Shown here piece after piece: positions 1-5,331 of a DNA stretch of 7,042 nucleotides (positions are counted from its first letter, which is position 1; each line of letters opens with the position of its first letter). The notes beneath the pieces were generated by a model. That model was not told the origin of the DNA and searched no databases. It worked only from the letters and a program-made list of their open reading frames with translations. The DNA is taken from the NCBI GenBank assembly GCA_002696025.1, contig NZQU01000108.1, positions 1 to 7,042 on the forward strand, read 5' to 3'. Source of the DNA: Crocinitomicaceae bacterium (GTDB lineage Bacteria > Bacteroidota > Bacteroidia > Flavobacteriales_D > Crocinitomicaceae). The position numbers were made by a program, and so were the translations under genes.

Positions 1-889
1 CTTTTGTTTCAACAGCTGTCCATTGAGGATAAAAGAATGTAGCAGAACTCATGTCTTGATTCCATGTTAATCCTCCATCTTCTGATTTTAATAAGCCAAA
101 ACTCATACCGTTACTAACATAACCTGCATAGGCGGTTAGCTCATCAAAAATAGCAATTGATGTAATGGTCGAGTTTATATCAAGTCCTGAATTTATTGTA
201 TCCCATGTTTGACCAGCATCAATTGATCTAAGAATATAAACACCGTTTGTTGATGCCAATCCTAAATCATTTCTAAAATCAATATCTGTTGGTGTGTTAA
301 CACTCATTATGTCAAATTCAGCATTGGTTGAGAATGTGTTGTTTGTAAACTCTGAAATGATTGAGTTTGTACTTCCTGAGGTTAAATTGTAGTTGCTGCT
401 ACCAATAAATAATTCATTGTTATCAGATAAGTTAATAGTGGTTGCTCCAGCTCCTGAAACAGCATTTCCACCATTAATAATTTGATTCCAGGTGTTTCCA
501 CCATCTATTGTTTGGAAAAGCCCATTAGATGGAGGAACAAAACCTCCTGTCCAAACAGAGACTAACATAAACCCATTATTTTCATCACTAAACTCTATGT
601 CAGATATCGCTCCAAAAGTTTGGTTTGGATTTGTGATGCCACCACTTGGAACAATAGTTTTATTTACCATTTCCCAGGTTGCACCTCCATCAGTTGTTTT
701 AAGCAATTCAAAGTTAGAAGTTCCAATATAACCAATTAGTTCATTGTTGTCTGCAAAATCAATATCTAAAAGATCTGCAGATGTTGGAACATTTACTTGT
801 GTCCAGTTACTTGTTCCTCCTATTGATATTTGAGAGAAACTTAATCCTGTTATTAATAAAGTCGAGATAATTAATGTCATTGTTTTCAT
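1..889 (-). CDS. Secreted Asp-box (BNR/sialidase-like) beta-propeller protein, partial at the 3' end
   Basis: The frame is open from the ATG at 889 to the window edge, giving 296 residues with no stop, so the C-terminus is missing. Residues 1-20 (MKTMTLIISTLLITGLSFSQ) form a signal peptide. Four Asp-box motifs (S/T-x-D-x-G-x-T-W) are visible: TTDGGATW at 65-72, TIDGGNTW at 127-134, SIDAGQTW at 222-229 and SEDGGLTW at 269-276. Such boxes sit on turns between strands of beta-propeller blades, as in sialidases, Ycf48-like and sortilin-like proteins; they are structural and do not by themselves show enzyme activity. No sialidase catalytic Arg/FRIP motif was seen. In Bacteroidota such proteins are usually exported and often end in a T9SS sorting domain, which would lie outside the window here. 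A second in-frame ATG at 880 is less likely because it shortens the signal peptide. The promoter carries the 33-bp operator shared with the 2808 gene. The substrate or ligand is unknown. Confidence 0.88.
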   Translation of the reverse strand, partial: MKTMTLIISTLLITGLSFSQISIGGTSNWTQVNVPTSADLLDIDFADNNELIGYIGTSNFELLKTTDGGATWEMVNKTIVPSGGITNPNQTFGAISDIEFSDENNGFMLVSVWTGGFVPPSNGLFQTIDGGNTWNQIINGGNAVSGAGATTINLSDNNELFIGSSNYNLTSGSTNSIISEFTNNTFSTNAEFDIMSVNTPTDIDFRNDLGLASTNGVYILRSIDAGQTWDTINSGLDINSTITSIAIFDELTAYAGYVSNGMSFGLLKSEDGGLTWNQDMSSATFFYPQWTAVETK

Positions 890-914
890 AATTGTTGTTT
901 TAAAATTCATAATA

Positions 915-945
915 CAAATGTATGTTGAGTATGAAAGGTGCACAA
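915..945 (-). promoter_or_regulatory. Bacteroidota-type promoter of the Asp-box gene
   Basis: On the minus strand a perfect -7 box TACATTTG (915-922, consensus TAnnTTTG) is preceded, after 20 bp, by a -33 TTG (943-945). The last base of the -7 box lies 26 bp before the ATG at 889. The layout matches base for base in spacing the promoter of the 2808 gene. The -33 TTG is the end of the proximal operator half-site. Confidence 0.68.
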
Positions 946-975
946 TGTATAATTAGGACTTTGACATGTATAATT
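943..975 (-). promoter_or_regulatory. Operator copy 1: two direct half-sites 21 bp apart
   Basis: On the minus strand, AATTATACAT (966-975) is followed 21 bp later by AATTATACAT (945-954) and then TG, which makes the -33 TTG. The two half-sites are identical, and the 11 bp between them contain CAAAG. A second copy at 2862-2894 matches 27 of 33 bases and has the same distance to its gene. Direct repeats two helical turns apart that overlap the -33 element are typical of AraC-family activator sites; the adjacent AraC-family gene is the obvious candidate protein, which is an inference. The rest of the 890-1066 gap shows no further clear signal. Confidence 0.7.
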
Positions 976-1066
976 TATTTTTGTTTATATTAATTTATAT
1001 AATACAAGGCTTGTTGGTTCTCTATATCCTAAGGATATTGGATTATTCTAATGATGATTAATTGAA

Positions 1067-1930
1067 TTAAAATATTTCTTTGAGCGTGCCCATTTTATTG
1101 TTCTGGTAATCTTCAATGGCTTGATAAATTTCTTGTTCATCATTCATTACAAACGGACCATGCGAAACAACTTTTTCATTTAATGGCTCACCAGACAATA
1201 TAATAAATCGACTATCCTCAGTTGCCTTAATATTTATTTCTCGTCCATCATTTTCAAACCAAAGCATTTGCTTTCCATTTATAGAATGTTCATTAACTTG
1301 TAGTTCTCCATTAAGCACATATAAAATGGCATTAAAATTTTGGTCAATCTCAAAATCGTATTGTGCTCCTTTTTTAAAGTTGGCACGAAGTAAGGTTTGT
1401 GGGCTATAGGTTTTTGCTTTCCCATTAATTCCATCTTGAGTTCCCGCTACTATATATATGACCCCATTCTCAATTTCTATTTTTGGTGTTTTACATTCTT
1501 CTAAAGCCAAATAATAAGGATTCTCCATTTTATATTTAGCAGGTGTATTAACCCAAAATTGAATAAACTCACTTTCTCCTCCGCTTTGAGCAAGCTCTTT
1601 TCCTGGCCTTTCGCTATGAATGATGCCTTTTCCTGCATGCATCCATTGAGTTCCTCCAGGACCAACTTCTTTGTGGTTCCCAATGGAATCTTGATGACTT
1701 AAGCTTCCTTTGAATATAAAGGTGACAGGAGAAAAACCTCTGTGTGGATGTGGTCCAACGCCTAATTCTTCTTGTTTTTTACCTTTTGGAACAGGCTCGT
1801 CCCAGTGATGAATTAATAAAAATGGATCAATTTGATCGATTCCCCATATAGGAAGTGGTTGATCTAAAAGATTACCCCCCATATTAATTTTTTTTGAAGA
1901 GATAATCTTTTTTATCGATCGTTTTGTCAT
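1067..1930 (-). CDS. Pirin-family bicupin protein
   Basis: A 287-residue protein of usual pirin length (about 230-300) without a signal peptide, so cytoplasmic. The N-terminal cupin carries the metal-binding set of the family: HPHRGF with His61 and His63, and GKGIIHSE with His105 and Glu107. The C-terminal half has the Pirin_C pattern, including LSGEPLNEKVVSHGPFVMN near residues 246-264. Known pirins bind Fe(II); some have quercetin 2,3-dioxygenase activity and others act as redox-sensing or transcription cofactors, so the reaction here cannot be told from sequence. Its ATG shares ATGA (1930-1927) with the TGA stop of the upstream secreted-protein gene, so translation is probably coupled and both would be driven by the operator-bearing promoter near 2840-2894. 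Pairing a cytoplasmic pirin with an exported protein is unusual. The next gene on this strand has its own promoter. Confidence 0.93.
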   Translation of the reverse strand: MTKRSIKKIISSKKINMGGNLLDQPLPIWGIDQIDPFLLIHHWDEPVPKGKKQEELGVGPHPHRGFSPVTFIFKGSLSHQDSIGNHKEVGPGGTQWMHAGKGIIHSERPGKELAQSGGESEFIQFWVNTPAKYKMENPYYLALEECKTPKIEIENGVIYIVAGTQDGINGKAKTYSPQTLLRANFKKGAQYDFEIDQNFNAILYVLNGELQVNEHSINGKQMLWFENDGREINIKATEDSRFIILSGEPLNEKVVSHGPFVMNDEQEIYQAIEDYQNNKMGTLKEIF

Positions 1931-2808
1931 TTCTTAATGAATTTGTGGGTTTGATTCAAAGCATCTCCCTTTAGGTTAATTATATACTTTCCTGATTTTA
2001 AACAAGACAGATCTAGTTTATGTTCTGAACCAATGATTTTTGAAAGTATTTCTTTTCCATGCATGTCCATAACTGAAGCTAATGCCTTATTATTTTGATT
2101 TAACAAAATGTTTAGATTGTTCTCAACTGGGTTAGGCCATATGCTAGCATTATTTGTAAATATTGGAGATTTAATTCCTAAAGGAAATCCTGCAAGTAAA
2201 TCATCCACATAAAAATCAAGGCATTCCATTGAAGCGTCACACATTCCATTGATAGATGAGCTTAATCTAATAACAATGCTATCAGGATTAATCCCAGGCA
2301 TTAAATCAGAAATAGGAACCTGAAAATTGACAAATCCTTGAGCAGAGTCAGTTGCAGGTAAATGTTTTACACCAAAAGCAACCGTATCATAAGTTTGTAA
2401 GCTATTGTTATATTTTTTGAAATAAATCTCCACTACAGCAGAATCATTATTGCTAACAGTATTTGTTGTATCGTATTTATAATATCCTTCTATATAGTCA
2501 GGCTTTTGAACAAATGGGGTGCCCCCATCTTTTAACCATTGAAAATTAGGTGTTTGAGCATTTCCATTTACACAATGTCCTTCCGCATAGGAATACCAGT
2601 TGTGACACAACATGGAATAATTACCGCTATTGGAAAAAGAATTTGTTCTTGCAGATCCGATATAAGTGCTCCAATTTGTTGTTGTGGAATCTGTACCACT
2701 TTCAAAATCTCCATTTAAAATAGATATTTGAGAAAAAGAATTTCCCATTAATAGGATTGAAAAAATAGAAGAGATAATTGATTTTATAAAAATAGTTTTT
2801 GATTTCAT
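1927..2808 (-). CDS. Secreted protein with C-terminal T9SS sorting domain, possibly PCMD-like
   Basis: A 293-residue protein. Residues 1-26 form a signal peptide (MKSKTIFIKSIISSIFSILL, then MGNSFS) with a likely cut before or after Gln27. The body (about 28-210) is a predicted beta-rich module beginning ILNGDFESG, with IEGYYKYD (106-113) and AVVEIYFKKY (124-133); this resembles the putative carbohydrate-metabolism (PCMD) and carbohydrate-binding jelly-roll families of Bacteroidota, a tentative likeness only. Cys68, Cys79, Cys190 and Cys196 might form disulfides outside the cell. Residues about 219-293 are a type A T9SS sorting domain: SIWPNPVENNLNI (222-234), a mid strand ending in MHGKEIL, then LKSGKYIINLK and a C-terminal KFIKK. 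The protein should therefore be exported by T9SS and anchored at the surface or released. It is the first gene of a two-gene operon with the pirin gene (ATGA overlap). Its promoter carries operator copy 2. The ligand is not known. Confidence 0.88.
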   Translation of the reverse strand: MKSKTIFIKSIISSIFSILLMGNSFSQISILNGDFESGTDSTTTNWSTYIGSARTNSFSNSGNYSMLCHNWYSYAEGHCVNGNAQTPNFQWLKDGGTPFVQKPDYIEGYYKYDTTNTVSNNDSAVVEIYFKKYNNSLQTYDTVAFGVKHLPATDSAQGFVNFQVPISDLMPGINPDSIVIRLSSSINGMCDASMECLDFYVDDLLAGFPLGIKSPIFTNNASIWPNPVENNLNILLNQNNKALASVMDMHGKEILSKIIGSEHKLDLSCLKSGKYIINLKGDALNQTHKFIKK

Positions 2809-2833
2809 AGTTATAAGTTTATCATTGTTTTAG

Positions 2834-2864
2834 CAAATTTAGTTGCTTGATAAAGTTGTTTCAA
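2834..2864 (-). promoter_or_regulatory. Bacteroidota-type promoter of the T9SS-cargo/pirin operon
   Basis: On the minus strand, -33 TTG (2862-2864), a 20-bp spacer and a perfect -7 box TAAATTTG (2834-2841), ending 26 bp before the ATG at 2808. All distances equal those at the Asp-box gene promoter, while the spacer sequence differs, which argues for selection on the elements rather than a recent duplication. Confidence 0.7.
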
Positions 2865-2894
2865 TGTACAATTATTCCTTTGTTATGTATAATT
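2862..2894 (-). promoter_or_regulatory. Operator copy 2, overlapping the 3' end of the AraC-family gene
   Basis: On the minus strand, AATTATACAT (2885-2894) is followed 21 bp later by AATTGTACAT (2864-2873) and TG, the -33 TTG. The central CAAAG is conserved with copy 1. The distal half-site lies inside the regulator gene: AAT TAT ACA TAA encodes its final Asn-Tyr-Thr and supplies the stop at 2883-2885. An AraC-family activator is the likely ligand (inference). Confidence 0.72.
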
Positions 2895-3711
2895 CTGAAA
2901 TTCTGAGGGGGAAATGTTGGTTTTTGTTTTAAAGAACTTTGAGAAATGTCCAGGATCATCAAAGTTAAGCGAATAAGCTGTTTCTTTTATGGATATTCCT
3001 GTATTCAAAAGTCTTTTGGCTTCCATTATAATTTGTTTGTAGATGACATTACTAGTGCTTTCACCAGTATGCTTTTTTACAATTTCATTTAAAGTTTTTT
3101 CTGTTAAATTAAGTGCTTCTGCATATTCTTTTACTTTTTTCATTTTTGAAAAATTAGCATGCAGCAATTTTCTAAAATTAAAATATTCGATCGATACAAT
3201 TGGTTTTTCTTGGTCTTCAGCTTCTTTCATACATTCGATTAGAAAAGATTGAACTTCATTTCGAAGCGATAGTTTTGCTATTTCAGACTTTTCCTCATAT
3301 AAAGACAACATGTTCTTAATCTTGTATTCAAGAATAGAATATTTTTCCTTTGAAAAAGAAAAACATGGCGAATTTTCAGATGCATCTAAACACATTTGCT
3401 GAAAAAGAAAGTTTTCAATTTCTTTAGGTGCTTCTATTGCATTTAATTCAAAAAGAATAACAAATCCTTCGGAATCTAAATCTCTTTTCATTTGATGGAC
3501 TTGTCCTGGTGCAATGATGTGGGCGCTGTTTGATTCAATTTCGAATTTAACAAAGTCCACTTTATGAAAACCGCCTCCATTTAAAAAAAAAGAATAATTC
3601 AAAATAATTATGTCTGTGAGGTTCACGATAATCATAATCATTAAGTTGTTTTAAATGATTTACAATTATTTCTCGTCTTTGAGTTCTATCAGAATCATGA
3701 ATAGGTATCAT
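2883..3711 (-). CDS. AraC-family transcriptional regulator, frameshifted at a T9 run
   Basis: The C-terminal part is a clear AraC-type DNA-binding domain with two helix-turn-helix units: EYAEALNLTEKTLNEIVKKH and, near the end, ISIKETAYSLNFDDPGHFSK followed by FFKTKTNISPSEF. The uninterrupted frame starts with ATG at 3641, but its first residues (MIMIIVNLTDIIIL) look like out-of-frame translation. In another frame an ATG at 3711 opens MIPIHDSDRT and continues to PHRHNYFELFFF, the usual first strands of the AraC-type cupin sensor, then meets a stop at 3562 after 49 codons. The frames join at nine T in the sense strand (3583-3591 on +); with eight T the product would be an unbroken 275-residue protein reading FELFFFLNGGGFHKVDF, the usual family length. 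A weak -7 box lies 26 bp before 3711, as at the two target promoters. As read, the gene gives only a product lacking the first cupin strands, unless slippage restores the frame. It could be a sequencing error, a recent mutation or a phase-variable gene. Likely role: activator at the two 33-bp operators (inference). Confidence 0.85.
3583..3591 (-). repeat. Nine-base homopolymer (T9 in sense) at the regulator frameshift
   Basis: Nine A on the + strand, read as nine T in the regulator gene, lie exactly where the N-terminal frame (from 3711) and the main frame (LNGGGFHKVDF onward) diverge by one base. Runs of this length are prone to replication slippage, transcriptional slippage and sequencing error. 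Confidence 0.9.
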
Positions 3712-3736
3712 GCTATTAAAATTAACTTTTTTTATT

Positions 3737-3744
3737 CAAAATCA
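3737..3744 (-). promoter_or_regulatory. Possible -7 box of the AraC-family gene
   Basis: TGATTTTG on the minus strand differs by one base from TAnnTTTG and ends 26 bp before the ATG at 3711, the same distance as at the two operator-bearing promoters. No -33 TTG is present at the matching position. Supports 3711 as the real start, but is weak alone. Confidence 0.35.
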
Positions 3745-3761
3745 TTAATTTAGCATTAATG
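3743..3761. promoter_or_regulatory. Perfect 7-5-7 inverted repeat between divergent genes
   Basis: CATTAAT (3743-3749), five bases TTAGC, then ATTAATG (3755-3761) form a 19-bp dyad in the short gap between the AraC-family gene and the P450 gene. It covers a possible P450 -7 box TAATTTAG (3746-3753, one mismatch to TAnnTTTG) and abuts the possible -7 box of the regulator. It could be an operator acting on both genes. The AT-rich context makes chance plausible. Confidence 0.35.
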
Positions 3762-3774
3762 TATTTAATTGCTC

Positions 3775-5142
3775 ATGGATATGAAAAACAAAATACCAAC
3801 AGTTAATTTATTTTCATTTAATCCATTTAAAATTAAACACGAAATATCTAATCCAATACCTCTTTTCTTAAGGTCATTAAAAAAATTCAATGGCTTTTTA
3901 ATTGTTAAAATTCCATTTTCATCAAAGGCAACTTATTTAACTGATAATCCAAATGTTATAAGGCATGTTCTTCAAAAAAACAATAGGAACTATACCAAAA
4001 GTAAACTTGTCAGAGAAAATGTTGTTCCTCAAATTGGAAATGGATTACTAACTTCTGAAGGTGATTATTGGCTCAAACAAAGACGGGCCATTCAACCTGC
4101 ATTTCACAGAGGTAAACTAGAGTATATTTCTCAAGTAATGTCAGATGAAATAAAAGTTTTTATGGATGATGTTCTTGAAAAAAATGCCCATTCAGAAAAA
4201 TCATTCTGTATAGATACTGAGATGATGCACTTGGCATTTAAGTTGGTTTCCAAGTCTCTTTTTGGAAAAGATCCTGAAGATGATAAACTTGATCTAATTG
4301 GAGAGGTTGTTTCTTTCGGTCAGCAATATCAAACCAAAAGAATTAGAATGCCTTTTTTAAAACCATGGTTATATATTACCGGTCAAACCTCCAAAAATGA
4401 AAAGATGAAAAAATTAGGCCAAGACTTGCTGATGGAAATCATTAGTCTTCGTCAAAAATCATCTGAGAAAAAAGATGATTTATTACAAATGCTTATAGAT
4501 ACAGAATATGAGGATGGTAGCAAGATGTCAAATCAACAATTGTTAGATGAATCCTTAATTATTTATGTGGCTGGTCATGAAACAACAGCAATAGCTATGG
4601 CATGGGCTATTTATTTAATAACTACTCATCCCAAAGTTGAGTCCAAGCTTGTTCAATCAATTTCAGAAGATTTAAAAGGTGAGGAGCCCTCTTTTTCTAA
4701 CCTAAGAAATTTAACATACACTACTCAAGTGATTGAAGAAGCCATGCGTTTGTATCCGCCAGCTTGGCTTGTTGATAGGGAGGCAATAAATGATGATGAG
4801 GTAGATGGAATAAAAATTAAAAAAGGAATTCCTATTAGTTGTATGATATATTCTATGCATCGTCATTCAGATTTTTGGGAAAATCCAAATGAGTTTGATC
4901 CTGAAAGGTTTTCTCCCAAAAATAAAAAGAAGCATATACCTTTTTCCTATATACCATTTGGTGGAGGGCCAAGGCTTTGTATCGGAAATAATTTTGCGAT
5001 GATGGAAATGCAATTAATTATATCCATGATTTTTCAAAAATATAAATTTGACCTTGTTTCAGAAAAAGACTCAATTGATATTCAGCCCATGATTACTTTA
5101 AGACCAAAAAATGGGATAAGACTTAAAGTTAGTAAGAGGTAA
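3775..5142 (+). CDS. Cytochrome P450 monooxygenase
   Basis: A 455-residue soluble P450 of normal length with all class motifs (numbering from ATG 3775): C-helix WLKQR (Trp99, Arg103), I-helix oxygen-activation motif AGHETT (266-271), K-helix ExxR (Glu322, Arg325), PERF (376-379), and the heme loop FGGGPRLCIG with the thiolate ligand Cys402. There is no membrane anchor or signal peptide. The GHETT and FGGGPRLCIG forms resemble bacterial members of the CYP102/CYP4-like clade, whose members often hydroxylate fatty acids, terpenoids or carotenoids; the substrate cannot be assigned. No ferredoxin, reductase or fused reductase domain is in the window, so electrons must come from elsewhere. The start is uncertain: ATG at 3775 or 3781, or TTG at 3769; none has a strong Shine-Dalgarno, as is usual in Bacteroidota. 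It is transcribed away from the AraC-family gene, which might also control it, though the 33-bp operator is absent here. No terminator hairpin is apparent after the stop. Confidence 0.95.
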   Translation: MDMKNKIPTVNLFSFNPFKIKHEISNPIPLFLRSLKKFNGFLIVKIPFSSKATYLTDNPNVIRHVLQKNNRNYTKSKLVRENVVPQIGNGLLTSEGDYWLKQRRAIQPAFHRGKLEYISQVMSDEIKVFMDDVLEKNAHSEKSFCIDTEMMHLAFKLVSKSLFGKDPEDDKLDLIGEVVSFGQQYQTKRIRMPFLKPWLYITGQTSKNEKMKKLGQDLLMEIISLRQKSSEKKDDLLQMLIDTEYEDGSKMSNQQLLDESLIIYVAGHETTAIAMAWAIYLITTHPKVESKLVQSISEDLKGEEPSFSNLRNLTYTTQVIEEAMRLYPPAWLVDREAINDDEVDGIKIKKGIPISCMIYSMHRHSDFWENPNEFDPERFSPKNKKKHIPFSYIPFGGGPRLCIGNNFAMMEMQLIISMIFQKYKFDLVSEKDSIDIQPMITLRPKNGIRLKVSKR

Positions 5143-5181
5143 GCACTTTCATTTTCTTATATTTTCAGTAATCTAAGTATA

Positions 5182-5240
5182 ACTACGTAGATCAATTTAG
5201 GTTACTACGTATTCGGGTATTCGTATCCTTGTGTATTTTG
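5182..5240 (+). promoter_or_regulatory. Candidate operator/promoter with ACTACGTA repeats upstream of the protease
   Basis: ACTACGTA occurs at 5182-5189 and again at 5204-5211, 22 bp apart; the first is part of the palindrome CTACGTAG. The second runs into two tandem GTATTCG units (5209-5215 and 5217-5223). Just downstream, GTATTTTG (5233-5240) resembles a -7 box (TTTG kept, TA shifted by one), and no -33 TTG sits about 20 bp before it. A promoter lacking a -33 but with repeats in that place fits activator control. The activator is unknown. The remaining bases of the 5143-5329 gap hold the presumed leader. Confidence 0.42.
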
Positions 5241-5275
5241 CTTTCGAACCTAACTTTTTATTCTTTATAAGGGGG

Positions 5276-5331
5276 ATAGCTGTATTTACTTTGTTCCAAC
5301 AAACGATGACAAAATTTAAACTAACAGCTAT
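5276..5331 (+). promoter_or_regulatory. Possible leader hairpin covering the protease start codon
   Basis: ATAGCTGT (5276-5283) is the exact reverse complement of ACAGCTAT (5324-5331), whose last two bases are the AT of the ATG at 5330. Inside the loop TTTGTT-CC-AACAAA (5290-5303) forms a second perfect stem. In RNA these could mask the start codon. Stem strength is modest and the structure is untested. Confidence 0.3.

Noticed and set aside
492..731. Open frame on the + strand, 79 codons
   Set aside because: It is antisense to the Asp-box gene, whose minus-strand frame carries clear repeated motifs here; no recognisable protein features.
1024..1039. Small inverted repeat ATATCC-TAA-GGATAT after the pirin gene, considered as a terminator
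   Set aside because: The stem is only six AT-rich pairs and no T run follows on the minus strand.
1501..1683. Open frame on the minus strand, 60 codons
   Set aside because: Lies wholly inside the pirin gene in another frame, across its conserved cupin region.
3043..3252. Open frame on the + strand, 69 codons
   Set aside because: Antisense to the AraC-type DNA-binding domain; composition is that of a shadow frame.
3658..3667. ATTTACAATT, similar to an operator half-site
   Set aside because: No second half-site lies 21 bp away on either side and it falls inside the N-terminal coding part of the regulator.
3756..3772. Possible third AraC half-site (ATTAAATACATT on the minus strand) upstream of the regulator
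   Set aside because: It needs an insertion to align, lacks a partner 21 bp away and is at a different distance from the -7 box, so autoregulation through this motif is not supported.
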